DNA from: Liquidambar formosana
Taxonomy: Eukaryota > Streptophyta > Magnoliopsida > Saxifragales > Altingiaceae
Length of the DNA stretch: 64,000 nt
Assembly (NCBI GenBank): GCA_039720395.1
Contig: CM077820.1
Coordinates: 14,965,848 to 15,029,847 of the forward strand
Direction of reading: 5' to 3'
Shown: positions 12,845 to 24,985 of the stretch, in pieces
How positions within the stretch are numbered: position 1 is the first letter of the stretch
How the letters are laid out: each line of letters opens with the position of its first letter
Notes under the pieces: generated by a model
What the model was told of the DNA's origin: nothing
What the model saw: the letters and a program-made list of their open reading frames with translations, nothing else
The model's database searches: none
Program-made: the position numbers and the translations under genes

Positions 12845-13248
12845 TGAGTAAGCTTAATATTTTGGGTGAACGGGTCAAAATTGCCCCTTTAAGTAATTTT
12901 TATAATTTTAATTTTTTATTTTGAGATAAACTTAAATAGTTTTAGACTTTTAGCTAGTCAAAAAAGGTTTGGTGCATTAGAGTTGAGCTATATACTATGT
13001 TGAATTATTTGTTATGAATTATTCACTCAAAATAATATTGTATTTTTGAGTAAGCTTAATATTTTGGGTAAACATTATAGTCAAAATTGCCCCTTTAAGT
13101 AATTTTTATAATTTTAATTTTTTATTTTGAGATAAGCTTAAATAGTTTTAGACTTTTAGCGAGTCAAAAACGGCCTGGTGCATTAGAGTTGAGCTATTTA
13201 CTATGTTGAATTATTTGTTATGAATTATTTACTTAAAATAATATTGTA
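12845..13248. repeat. Tandem duplication, two units of about 202 bp
   Basis: 12845-13046 and 13047-13248 are near-identical consecutive units (for example TAAGCTTAATATTTTGGGT at 12849 and 13051). Non-coding and AT-rich, with no family recognised. Confidence 0.85.
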
Positions 13249-15130
13249 TTTGTACATGAATTCGTTAGGTTCTCTTATTTTTATTTCTTTTTATTTTTCC
13301 CTACATAAGCAAACACAAGAAAACTTTTTATTTTTTTTCCTATTTTTTTCTTTACATTTTTTTTCCCTTGTTTTTTTCTTTCCCCTCGTAATTTCAGCGA
13401 ACCAAATAGAGCCTAAAAGAAAAAATAAAATATAAAAATAATTTTCCCTAACAAAAAACGTATCATGGAAATTAGTATATAGGATATGAAAACTTACCCA
13501 TTTTAATTATTGCAACTCTGAAGTGAAAATATTTGAGAATTTTTTTTTAATGGAACAAAAATCTTATAGATAAGAGAAAGAGAAAATCAAGAAAAAGAAG
13601 AATCGACCGGATGAAAAAGCCTTCATACTCTTGCTATAAAAAGGAAAAGACATACCTTCTTTTCAAAAAAAATATATAGTCACCTTGAAGTAGTCTTGAC
13701 TAGTAGTCATTTTCTCAATGTAAAACACAATTCTTAAAGGTTAAGTTGTGATGCGACAGTCTAAAAAAATGTCATATAACGGTAGTGAATTACATTTGCA
13801 TCTCTAAGGCTTTATTGTGCCTGCTACAAAAAGTTCAAATTATAAATATAGTAAAATAAGAATAATGAAATTCTTACCTAAGAAAACACTTTATATTCAA
13901 TGTTTCTAAATATGATAAACCATCAACGGACTTAAGGTTCAGTGGCATGTCCTATCTCAATAAGGATGTGAGGATTACAAAGGTCATGGTTTCTACTTCA
14001 TGTGGGTGCTTGTGTGGATGTGTATGTTTGTCTCCTATTTTTTGGCCAAAAAAAAAAAAAAGAAAAAAAAAAGGGAAATGCTATGTATGTGGGTTGGATG
14101 TTATATGTGGTGTTGTATAAATGATGTTTTGTATAATCCCGCCTAAAAAAATAATAATAATAAACTAACCAACCTAATCTCTCTGGTAAAATACCCAAAT
14201 GTACAATCACAAATGATAGCTAACGATTAAAAAAATAAAATAAAATAAAAAAATTTAAAAGATTTATAGATACAAATTACCAATGCATCTCTAAGGCTTT
14301 ATAGTACCCGCAAGAAAAGGTTAAAAATCAAAAGCTTAGTGTTAGATGCATTCCTGTAATCGGTGTTCTTGAACTTATCGTCCACAAGCTTTTTACAGGT
14401 TGTAGTTTTGGGAACCCCTTGGATTGCTTGTTTGAAAGCCTCCTCCAATCTTAATCGTCAATAATTACCCACTATATTGATAAACACGTGTAATGGTTTG
14501 AAAGAAATGCAAACTACAAATGGTGCCAGCAACCGTTGCAAATTGCATTGTTCAAGAGGCTTGAAACGGTAATTATCCTTAGATGTTGCCACGTGCTAAT
14601 ATTAAAAATGTTTAAAAATCAAATGACCATGTCAGCACGACAAACTGTCATTACTAAAACAATGATAGCCAAATTATAAGATCAGCTGCCTTAAATCTAG
14701 TGGTTCCTTTTAAGAAATTCTACGAGTTAATTGTTTGGCTAGATCAACTATATGATGTATCTCGAAATTGGTAATTGCCCCTCTAATCATTTCCTGTGGT
14801 TTCTGTGATCTTGATTTAAGATTAAGGCGTACCGGGTGTTACCTCTTTTCCAAATCATTCTTGTACAATGTTATAACATACTCTGCCTTCCAGTGGTTTT
14901 GCCAATCCGTATTGATTTTTTCAACTGATATATTTTTTGGTAACATGGGAAATTATGAACATAATATTATAAATAAGTACAGATACATGTAGATCTTGCC
15001 TTAGTGGCAAGAACGTAGGCTAAATGTGTCATTGACCTACTAACCTTTCTTACATAACACATGCGGAGTAAAACGATTATCAGTGAGTGTTTTAATATCA
15101 TAGAACGAAGATAATCGGTAAATATCTTAT
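13249..15130. other. AT-rich intergenic DNA, no gene seen
   Basis: Contains T and A tracts, (ATA)n at about 14150-14160 and short open frames without recognisable domains. I see no RNA gene or element with defined ends here. Confidence 0.5.
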
Positions 15131-15132
15131 AA

Positions 15133-15480
15133 TTACATAACCCAGCCGACAATGCCCAAATGAGGGCCAATTTGAGCTTTTGCCTGCTCAAACCAATGCT
15201 TTTCGCTTTGTCTTTTAACTGTGAGCCTTTTGATCCACTGGTCCTTCCCTATAATACCCTTTTTTTCTCTCATAACCAGTTGCATTAAATACCCTTCAAC
15301 CAAGTACTCACCATCCCTGAGTATCCCCAGCCGGTCCTCAGTCTTCACCATTTCCAACTATCCCAGGCTCACTACAGCATACCCAACCCTACCAAAGCAC
15401 ACCACCTCCAACCATTTCTCGCAAATTTCAATTTTTCGTTGAATTCCATATTCATGCACCTTCCTCAGCCATCCCCAACA
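15133..15480 (-). pseudogene. Unidentified coding-like remnant with an in-frame stop
   Basis: On the minus strand an open stretch (WGWLRKVHEYGIQRKIEICE and on) runs to a TAG at about 15358-15360 and continues in the same frame as EMVKTEDRLGILRDGEYLVE and on, to a stop at 15133. Together they make about 115 residues of charged, non-repetitive sequence that looks more protein-like than the surrounding chance frames. I do not recognise the family. It may be the last exon of a decayed gene. It directly adjoins a dispersed repeat starting at 15517. Confidence 0.3.
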
Positions 15481-15516
15481 CAAGAAAAAACATGAATGAA
15501 AAAAAAAAATCCATAG

Positions 15517-16092
15517 AGAGTTTAGCATAGTCCAAAATGGTTCCAATACAAGGGTATCATAACTGGGATCATGTTCCATATGGTTACAATACATACAAAC
15601 ATTCATATTTGCCTATTACATCCATAATCTCGAATACAAATTACATTTCTGTTCAATATTACATGCCCAAAATCAGGAGTTTAATATAATCCAAAACCCA
15701 ACATGATAACCATATCTAGCATAATAAGCCTCTCATAAAATCATCAATAGTTTTAACACACTAACAACATTCATCACATTAACAAGTATTTCAAGAAACC
15801 ACCATCAGCATCACTTGGAGGGTGCCATGTCCCTTGTATAACCTGGAAAAAGAGAAGAATGAGCCATCACCCATAAGAAACATTTTTGTAATTGTACACC
15901 AAAGTTTCGAAGAAATCTAGAACAATTTAATATAATATATATAATACTTGATTTTCAAATTATAATCAACTCACACCAAAACAAGTTTACGGTCTAAGGC
16001 CAATTCTCATTTCATAAAGCCATAACCACTGTAATTAAAAACCCTTTCCAATTTATTCATTCATTCACTTGAATGCAACATATGATATGTAG
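15517..16092 (+). repeat. Dispersed intergenic block, copy 1
   Basis: Starts AGAGTTTAGCATAGTCCAAA and is closely matched by 26221-26747 and, with more divergence, by 44137-44706. Copies 1 and 2 share exactly the same start. Non-coding, origin unknown. A short diverged piece is also at about 3409-3460. Confidence 0.8.
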
Positions 16093-18865
16093 CACTAGCA
16101 GAGCAACCAATGTGCATTCCCTAAAACCTCAATTTACCATGCTTTGACAAATTTATGTGAATATTCATAATGTATTGTACTCTCTGCGTTTGTGCTAATG
16201 AGGTATTAATTAAAGCCAGTGACATAAAAGTTGATTGCTGCAATAAAAATTTTAATCAGAAAATTAAAAGTAAGAATATACACTTGGAGTATTTTTGATG
16301 CCCAAATAAATTGGACACAAAGTCCTGCAATATTTACTAGAGGCACAAAGACTAATCTATCTCTTTTACTTTTTGTCTCCTATCAAAGCCTCAAAGTTTT
16401 GCTAAAACATTGTTATGTGATGGCAATATATCCTCCAGACCAACCACCGAGTATAGTCATATTGAATCCTATACATACTCTATCGTTTACCCGTGAGGAT
16501 TGGGGCATTGCATTTTATGAAGTAGATCAGTCAACAAATGTGTCTAAAATAGCACATCAATGACATGAACTTGTCGGATATGGCAATACAAGTGTTATTT
16601 CATGCTCGGCCATACAAAGTGCTTAGTGTAAATATTGGGTATTTGGGTTGGATTTGATCGACATTGTTATCCCATTGCACTGTTATTCATGTTCGGCCAT
16701 GATCTTCATTGAACGATTCTGATTAATGAACTAATTTGCCCCTTTTTTTTTTTTTTTTTTTTGGGCTGGATGGGACACTATTGGTAACAAAAGGGAATAA
16801 CTATTGCCACCACAAAATTTCCTAAACACCCTCACTTATTTTAAACATTTCAAGGTTTTATGAAAATTATTAGAAGTTTTCACGAAAACTGACTATGCAG
16901 TCCATTAGAAAACATCATTTTAAACAATTTTGTAGAAATTTTTTTTTCCCCAAAATTTGTCATTTAAGTGGACTTTTTGATCGTTTTTCATAAAATTTCT
17001 GTGAAAATGAAACAAAAATTGTAAATGCCATTTCTTTCAACAATATCTAGTTCTCAAAAGCAAACACGAGAATTTTATGGTTTTCCAAAGATTATGCAGT
17101 TGTGTCAAAGAGAATGATGATTTGTTTTCCTTTCTTTTTCCAGTTTTGAAATCGGGGATGGTGGATTAATTTTTATCACTTCAAGGAAGAATCGTGGTCA
17201 AAATAACAACGCAGACTCTATGAAAGGAAAAAGGATATCAATTCATTGCAATAGTTGATGTCTCATTAGTCATGATTTTGATATAAAGCTAGATTTAGCC
17301 GTGAGAAGTGGGCAGAGACTTTATGAGGCCAGTCAAGGTGTGGGGAGGAAACTTCCCCAAATGAAATCAAATTATATAATGGGTTATAATTTGGGACTAG
17401 TGGGTGGCAAAATATAGAAATAGAATCACATTTAGATGGGTTTTTAAATAGTAACAGTATTGCGAAAAAAATTAGGTTAATCGGATGAGTCTTAATCATT
17501 CAATTCGCATGATGCATTTTTTCTAAAAATTCTATCAGAAAAATCAAATTAATGCACTAAACCCGTCAATTAATGGATGCTGATCATTAATTTCTTGTAG
17601 CTGACGGGGTGGAATTCTATGGTCACTTAGCCAAACTTGACGTGTGCTCAAACCCTTGAACCAAGATTTTGTGTGATACAAACCAATGGCCATCCCTTGA
17701 GCTCTCAATTTCGAAAAAAGGAGTGATTCATTGTGTAAATATTATACTCTGTGCGTTTTGTGCTAAAGAAGTAGCTATTAAGCATGAGACCTAACAGTGG
17801 ACTGTTCCAATAAAAATTTAGTCACTAAAATAAGATTAACAATACTTGGTGTAGTTTTGACGCCCAAATAAAGTGGACTCTAAAATCCTCCAATACTAGC
17901 TACTGATACAAACTACCAAGACTTGGGGGCGCAAGAAAAAATAAAAAAAGGACTTTTGCCCACTATTAATCTCATGAACGTCTTGCTTATGGCCATACCA
18001 GAATTGTGCAAATGCACAGTGTTACAAAATTTTGTCACACGGCGTCCACGTGGCAGAGACCCCTGTCGATCTCCCTTAGCAGCCTACTTTTGCCCCATTG
18101 CATGCTACTTTTCCCATTACAATCCAAAACAAAATCAAATGCTCCAAATTATTAATCCTGCTGGTTTTGTGCACTTAATTTACTTGAAGAAACCATCCAT
18201 CAATATTGAAGGTACAAATTTAAACCTTGAATTAAAATATTTGAAAAGGCCACTATTTTGAATTCCCACTCGTATTTGTGATGAAAGCCATCATTTTCTT
18301 CGATTTATTAATTTAACATAATGCATTTGTATTTTAAATATTATATAAAACTAGTTGAATTATTTAATTTCGAATTAGACACCCAAACAGGTCCTTAGTG
18401 ATTCCCGTTCATTTTTGTTGTTGACGTGACAAATTTCTTAGGTCACTTGGCCAAACGTGAGCCATGCTCACACTCCAGTCGTGGCAACGTTTGTCTCCGT
18501 TGTGACATATGCCGTTAAATGGTCCAGTTAGCAAGGCAGTCCCCTCAATGTATTCAAATTTTTAATAATCTTGTTGATTATTTCTTACCTTATAAATCAA
18601 CAATTATTTGAAAGGATTTATTTAATTTCTTAATATTAGTTTTTAAACTCATTCAATTTTCAATTGTTATGGTCAATGGCATATAGTCAAGTGACATTTG
18701 CTTCAATTGTTAAGTAAGTGTTTTTGGATTCAAGTGGAATTAGGGGTAAAAGAAGATTCTATCGATTATAAAAATTTTAAAAAACAAAATTAAAATTAAA
18801 ATTCTCAGTCGTCATGGGGCTTTTGCACTCATGGCACTTTTATTTATCATATTGACGAGGAGCAC
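16093..18865. other. Intergenic DNA composed of recurrent modules
   Basis: No gene is supported. 16230-16350, 16440-16700, 17083-17440 and 17740-17930 each have clear relatives elsewhere: at 38.1-38.3, 33.7/42.85, 48.37-48.70 or 50.05-50.25, and 48.70-48.89 kb. These look like flanking DNA of old duplicated receptor-like loci whose coding parts are gone. Confidence 0.6.
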
Positions 18866-18868
18866 AAG

Positions 18869-19045
18869 TGAGTATTCCATGAAACTGTGACACGGTCTTG
18901 TGGTGTCATGGGCCAATAGGAATCAAGCAAAGTGGGATGGTGGGGATAAAAAGTATTCTGATAATCCCACTTTACTTGATCCCTTTTGGCCTGTGACACC
19001 ACATCAGTCTTATCACAGTTACATGGAAGTTTTTCTCGTGGAGCA
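18869..19045. mobile_element. Foldback MITE of about 180 bp
   Basis: Two arms of about 70 bp are inverted copies: the left runs from GTATTCCATGAAACTGTGAC to AAGTGGGAT, and the right runs from ATCCCACTTT to CACAGTTACATGGAAG. The interior is short. No coding capacity; the minus-strand open frame across it is incidental. Confidence 0.65.
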
Positions 19046-20131
19046 CTCATGCATGGTACGCAAGTGAATGTAGGGTGGCAAAAAACGAAGATGGGTCTGG
19101 GCCATATATGTACCCCAAGTTTTGACACCCTAAAGTCCTAAACCCTCTCCCATTTTCTTAGGGTTCCATTTGGGTATGGACCCGGGTTGGAACCATTCAA
19201 GTGTTTAGTGTAAATTCTGGGTTTGGATTTGACATTATGATCCAGCTGCAGCTATAATTCAGGCTCGGCCATGATCTAGACCGGAATACTCTGTTTAATC
19301 TGGTTCTGGACAGGTTAACCAGAGTGATATAACAAAATGTCAAAATTTATTTTGAAACAATACATATGATCTTATTCAACAAGAGACCCTTCTAGCATGA
19401 CAGCTAAACATGACCATAATTTTATTATTTATTTATTTATTTATTTTTAAGGTTTGGAGAAAATCCACCTTTTCTTACCTAAGTGATAAATTGATAATGA
19501 TTTGACTATCACTACTTTTAACAATAACAAATTGTAATGTAAGCTTTTTCCTCCAACCAACAAAATGAGCAACCTCAAAAGCAGGAAGTCGTTTTGGTTT
19601 TAAGAATTAAATTCGGATAGGTACATGAACCCTTTTATATAATAGCACAAAACCCGAAACAGAACCTGAAACCAAATGTTCCTGCAAATCAGCTGAAGGT
19701 ATTGTATACATTAGACGCACCATCTTGCTATACCCAGACTACGCACCAATCAAGCAAGCATGCATGTATTGATTCATTGAACCAAGCCATGTACTCAGCA
19801 CCGTGACTTACCTTTGCATTCCTCAAATGTTGTTTTTGAATGTGGTCTGGGTTTCTGATTATTTCATTTCAAATTAGAGTAAAAAAAACAAGCACGAAAA
19901 GCTTCTCATATATTTTGTTATCCTTTACATGCAGATGCAAGAGCAAGAAGGCTAGAGATTGCAGGTTATATTGTCCAGACTCTTACATAATCACTTATTA
20001 GGGACTAGGCAGAGATTAAGGGCTCTTAACATTATATCCATTTTTTTTAATATTTTAATACGGGTGCGACATTTGCTTTCATTCTTCTTGAGCTGGGATT
20101 TTGTTCAACTCTACCGAGCCCATCGCTTAGA
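19046..20131. other. Intergenic DNA upstream of the kinase remnant
   Basis: No gene is supported. 19555-19650 resembles 2690-2790. Includes a (TTTA)n run near 19420-19445. Confidence 0.5.
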
Positions 20132-20705
20132 TTAAAATAGAGAAAGGAAATCAAGTGAAGATTGAAAAGTTTTTGGAGGATTACAGAGCTCTCAAGCCCA
20201 CTAGATATTCTTATGCTGATATTAAGAGAATTACAAATCAATTTAAGGAAAAATTGGGTCAATGAGGTTATGGAACTGTGTTCAAAGGGAAGCTTTCCAA
20301 TGAAACTCTTGTTGCTGTAAAGATGCTAAACAATTTCATAGGAAATGGGGAAGAGTTCATCAATGAACTGGGAACAATGAGTACAATTCGTCATGTCAAT
20401 GTGGTTGGCTTGGTGGGTTTTTGTGCAGATGGATTCCAGTGAGCTCTTAGTTATGAGTTCTTACCAAATGAGTCGCTAGAGAAATTCATATTTTCAGCAG
20501 ATGATAAGAATCGTTTTCTTGGTTGGAAGAAGCTCCAAGATATTGCTGTAGGCATAGCCAAAAGAATTGAGTATCTACACCAAGGAGTGACCAGCGACTC
20601 CTCCATTTTGACATCAAACCTCATAATATTTTGCTAGACAACAACTTCAATCCCAAGATCGCTGACTTTGGTTTGGCTAAGTTGTGCCCCAAGGATTCAA
20701 ATGGA
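20132..20705 (+). pseudogene. Receptor-like kinase fragment (LRK10-like type), broken
   Basis: Plus-strand translation gives IEKFLEDYRALKPTRYSYAD and on, a juxtamembrane and N-lobe typical of LRK10-like/PR5-like receptor kinases. It is followed by the glycine loop, VAVKML, the alpha-C region, and then [12 protein letters not shown] and [12 protein letters not shown]. Damage: a TGA at 20263-20265 replaces a glycine of the GQGGYG loop, a second TGA lies at 20440-20442, and a frameshift lies between YLHQG (about 20580) and the HFDIKPHN segment. The extracellular, transmembrane and C-lobe parts after the DFG region are missing. Homology stops at about 20705, where the antisense 3' end of the RPA34-like gene begins. 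Not functional. Confidence 0.85.
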
Positions 20706-20834
20706 GGAGAATTAATCCTATTTTTTATCTTCTTCAATTTCCCTTCATGAGAATGCTCGGAAGACCCTGTAGAAGTAACTCCACTATAACCAAGTCCTGA
20801 ATCTTGAGTAGACTGGCCCATGTCAACAGTGGGT

Positions 20835-23262
20835 TCATGGACTTGTCTTTGAAGGCTTTGATTGCTCCACAACTTCAGACAAAGAATTGCCAGGCCTGCT
20901 ACCGTGTGTGGAGGCTGCACGTCCACTAGATGATCGTGAGTTCCTTAATCTACTACCTTGCAAAGAAGTTCCAAAATGATGGGAAGAATTTGTCAATGAC
21001 GTTCCACCAGATCTCTGATACATTTGTCTCACATTGTTAGAATCCAATTTTTCAAGTTCATTAGGCTCTGGGTAATGGACAAGGGAAACACGCCGTGAAA
21101 TCTTTCCAACTGCAAACAAGATAAAAACTATGTCACGAGAGTGCGTAAAAACTTATTCTCAAAAAGCCTGGATTAAACCCATTATGTGGTGGTTTTGGAT
21201 TCACATTATACACTACTTTCAAGTTTCAAGTTCGGGGGAAAATTCTGATAGGGGAAAATTCCAAGGTTTACAGTTTCACCTTTTCAATTTTTCATGACTT
21301 TTACATACATGGAGTCTTCTTGCAATAAAGCTTACAGCCAAAGTTTATAAATGATTTCACAAATCCATCCAATTCAACAGTGTTCATCCTCCAAGATTCC
21401 CTACCTCCCCAAGCCAAGCCTCTGAACTGCTTTGGCCTAATATAATCTGCATTTATCAACTACCTTTATAACATGGCATTTTAAAAATTAAACAGCAATG
21501 ACTGACATGTCCACTTTTGCCCAAGAACTTCACATTTGTCATGGGCACTATTGACTAACATGTTTTCCTAAAATTTTGTTGATTTTCTAGGGCTTTCATG
21601 ACTTCTCTTTCAAATTTTCTATATATCTACCTTAACTTTCTAGACCTAAATAAGCTTGTGATTTGTTGATGAACTGAAGCTAGTTTTTGGCCAATCATAA
21701 ACTTCTTAATTTTACTTTGAAGTCATGAGAACAATTATAATTTTAAAATTGGATATGCCAACCAAAGCTGTGTGTGTGTGGGTGGGTGGGCGTGTGTGTT
21801 TGTACATATATAATAGATAATGGAACCAAATAACATCATAATGATAAGAGGGAATAAATGCAGCTTTAGACCAACAGATTACAATCTAAAACCAGTTCAT
21901 TACTTCATTATAAAATATGTCTTCACATGGATATGCCTGTCAGACTTGAGTTTGAACCAGACTGGACCAAAAACCAGATTTCCCAAATGGGCCCGTCAAT
22001 TCTCAGGGTGAATTGAACAAAGTTGCACTGTCATGTAAACAGATGTACCTCAACAACAGATAGAAAGAGAAGACTAGCAAGACATTAGCACCAAGTTGCA
22101 AAAAAGCATTCTTGGGGACAAATAAGTGGGTTATATATGGTCCCTATAAACATGTCAAATCTCACATGGCAGGATAAATGTATTTTAGATTAATTTATGC
22201 AACAAAGAAGTTACACAATTGCAACCAGAAAAGCTGATTCTTAATCTTGCATAAAGGATAATACAATCCCAAAATAATGTCAGGATATCCACAAAAAGAA
22301 TTTTTTATTGAACACGGGGAAAAATGTACATTGTTTCTGCTTACCAATTCTTGACTCGGATGCCGATGACAGAAAAACTGTTGCATCTGGTTCTTGAGAT
22401 GGAAAACTGACCATGTCATATAGCTTTCCTGCCACAATGAGTAATATTGATGCACAATATAGAATTTCGCTAAAGAATGCATATACTACAATGGGTAAAG
22501 TCACATTCAGATCAAGCTACTTTAGAGATTGGGTCTGCATGGTAACAGTGTAACACGGAAAAATGGGTGTAAAAATGAAAATTTTCCGGACACATCATTG
22601 ATGGAAATTTATACTCACCAGATGACCCCTCATAACAGCCCAACTTTCCATTATGATGAAGCTTGAGTGACAATTCTTGCCCATCAAAATCAGGAGGCTG
22701 CAACACACATGAAGTAATATAATAAACTTAATGCTGTTAATAACCTTAAAGAAAAAGAAAAAAGAAGAGGCCCATCACCACCAAAAAGAGAGAAAAAAGA
22801 AAAGAAGAAAGATTCCATTTGTTGCCATGGAAGGCATTTTGGATGTTTACTTTTTATTTTAGTCTCTTCGGTTAGGCTGCCTCATCAAACAAGTTCACAC
22901 TAAGTTGAGGTGACTGAAAACTAGGAATTTATCAACTCAAGCCATTTGAACATTAGTTGGGCCACCACAAAACTTTTCTATAAAAGAAAATCGTTTCCTT
23001 CACTCTTATCTAGTGCAACAAAATCACAACATCATCATAACTATTACAGTTTGTAATGAAACTTGTATTGTATTGTTCATCCCCATGATTTGATGGAATC
23101 AACAGGAGCCTAAAGGCTGAAAGGAAATCTTACGTGATTAATAGGCCACTGAATTAGCCAAAGCTCTATTGAATCCGTCAAACTGAGTTCAACAAGTGGT
23201 TCCTTCACATCCTCCTGAAATTCTGGTGGAGGTTTATAACCCTCTTCAACAGCAGCATTCAT
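20835..23262 (-). CDS. RPA34 / mediator-associated protein 2-like protein, copy B
   Basis: Minus strand, four coding exons: 23262-23134, 22697-22619, 22428-22345, 21109-20835, giving 188 residues; all junctions are GT-AG and in phase. The domain core (EEGYKPPPEFQEDVKEPLVE, ELWLIQWP, PPDFDGQELSLKLHH, YDMVSFPSQEPDATVFLSS) resembles the RPA34.5/PAF49 family of RNA polymerase I subunits, annotated in plants as mediator-associated protein 2. That assignment is from family knowledge and could be wrong in detail. The tail is basic and Ser/Arg-rich, suiting a nuclear protein. ATG 23262 is the first in-frame ATG; a 5' untranslated exon probably lies near 26.0-26.2 kb. Oddity: the stop at 20835 is followed, in another frame, by a conserved-looking tail (HEPTVDMG and on to [12 protein letters not shown]), suggesting a recent 1-bp frameshift near 20845. 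Downstream it abuts an antisense kinase fragment. Confidence 0.65.
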
Positions 23263-23540
23263 TTCGCTACTGAATTCAACTTGCCAACAAAATGTCTATG
23301 AACAAAAAACAAATAATAGTTCCAAGAAGGAAAAAGAAAAGTAAAAGAAATTAATAAGGAAACATGGTTGTCAAAAGACATGTCATGTCTAGGCACTTGC
23401 CTAAGTACACAAGTGGTGTTATGGTAACTGCGATTATAACATCATGACAAATAAATAGTAGTGATGTAAAAAATGAAACTGTTTACTCATAAAGGTTGGT
23501 GGTCCTATCCCATTTAAGAAATGCATACTTGTTAACTATT

Positions 23541-23692
23541 TTTTTTTTTTTTTTTTTTTTTGATAAGGTAAATGATTGTATTAGAAAAGAAATGAAGGGA
23601 TTAGACCCTCATACATGAGACATATACAAGAGAATAAAAAGAAGCTCATAAAAAAGAGCCCAACCAAAAAACTCAACCCCCAAACCAATTAC
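23541..23692 (-). mobile_element. 5'-truncated LINE 3' end with 18-bp TSD
   Basis: A minus-strand insertion whose poly(A) tail reads as poly(T) at the left. It is flanked by perfect 18-bp direct repeats GCATACTTGTTAACTATT at 23523-23540 and 23693-23710. The homologous site in copy A (about 5872-5890) has a single copy and no insert, so insertion followed the duplication. The tail joint TTATC plus poly(A) matches other LINE tails in the window. Confidence 0.85.
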
Positions 23693-23974
23693 GCATACTT
23701 GTTAACTATTAGGTGATTGTATATTGTAAACATTAAGAGAAAAATTGGCAGCATTTCACTAGAGTTCTCCAAGTACATAATTTAGAGAGTAAAGTACATT
23801 GTACTTCCCACTCTAAACTTGTACCCAGAGAACATCTGGAGAATGTACTGAACGATCTATAAATGTATCCAATATATTAGAACCAAAGAGTTGAGAAGTA
23901 TGTATTCCTAAATTGCCCATAAGGACAATTCAAGAATGAATGTGTGTTAAGGTGCCAATTACCCTTATCAAGAA

Positions 23975-24376
23975 TGAATGGGGAGGGGTAAGAAGGCGAG
24001 AACCCTTTGAAAGTGCGCCTTTATGGCTCTTTTCTGGGTTGTCTGGCTTGAAAGGAATGGGAGGATTTTTTAGGATAAAGAAAGCTCCTTCTCTGATTTG
24101 TGGGATAAGGTCCATTTTCTGGCCTCTTTTTGGGCAAAGTCATCCAAGGTCTTTGCCACCATGCCTTTCCTCCTATTGAAACTCGATTGGAGGACTGCAA
24201 CGAGCTAGTTTGCATAGTTCCTATTTTGTTATTGCTACTGTTTCATGATTAGTGGTCTCTGTTGTTGGCTTTTGTTCGGGCGGACCCCTGGTCCTCCCTC
24301 CCTTTTCTTTTGCTGTTTCTTTGTATTGTCATCTATTAAATTATTAATAATACATTCCTTTGTTGCTGATAAAAAA
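23975..24376 (+). mobile_element. LINE (L1-type) 3' fragment
   Basis: Absent from the homologous site in copy A (after CCCTTATCA, about 6130). In one frame it encodes VVWLERNGRIF, LWDKVHFLASFWAKSSKVF and on to a stop, matching the extreme C-terminus of plant LINE reverse-transcriptase polyproteins. It is followed by a 3' untranslated region ending GCTGATAAAAAAAAAAA. It is 5'-truncated and inactive. I could not delimit its target-site duplication. Confidence 0.75.
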
Positions 24377-24639
24377 AAAAACATATAGATTATGTCAGGA
24401 AACAGTCTATATCATAAATCATAATGATACAAAACGATTTACCCAAAATCTTCTGAAGGTTGAAAAAAAAGAAGTAAGAACCACCTTGTATCCACATAGT
24501 CATTCTTCAACAGGGCATCTAAGCATGAATATGATATGCAAGGTTAGATAAATGTCATGATAAATATTGAAAAAAACATTAAAAAAAAAAAAGGCAAATA
24601 AAAACATGAGAAATTTATATATCATCAATCAACTAATAT

Positions 24640-24851
24640 ATATATATATATTGATGATGAGGGAACCCCGACAAGACCGAGCCGTGTAGACCCGACCCTA
24701 CTAGGTAAAACCCCGGGTGTACAAACTGCCCCAACTGATCTGTACACCAGGTAAGACGCGAGCGCTTCCAGTGGGAATCAAACCTAGGACGTCCGAGTTT
24801 ACGGTTCGTCCCAAACCCAACCCCAACCAACTGGGCTACCCGGGTTGCGGT
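24640..24851 (-). mobile_element. tRNA-derived SINE with 16-bp TSD
   Basis: A 212-bp insertion read on the minus strand: an A-box-like TAGCCCAGTTGGTTGGG, a B-box-like GGTTTGATTCCC, a body and an AT-rich tail ending ATATATATA. It is flanked by perfect 16-bp direct repeats ATCAATCAACTAATAT at 24624-24639 and 24852-24867. Copy A has an uninterrupted single site at about 6477-6493. This is a clean, dateable post-duplication insertion. Confidence 0.9.
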
Positions 24852-24985
24852 ATCAATCAACTAATATTAGTGTCCAAAAAAAGGAGTAAAAAATGTTTTG
24901 AGTGAAAACAGAATGTTACAGAGAATTACTCCATACCGTAGTTTGCGATTGCTTTCTTGAAATGAATAAGAACAGATTATTCCCT

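Noticed and set aside
18847..19128. Minus-strand 93-codon frame
   Set aside because: It spans a foldback MITE; the inverted repeat explains its length and there is no domain.
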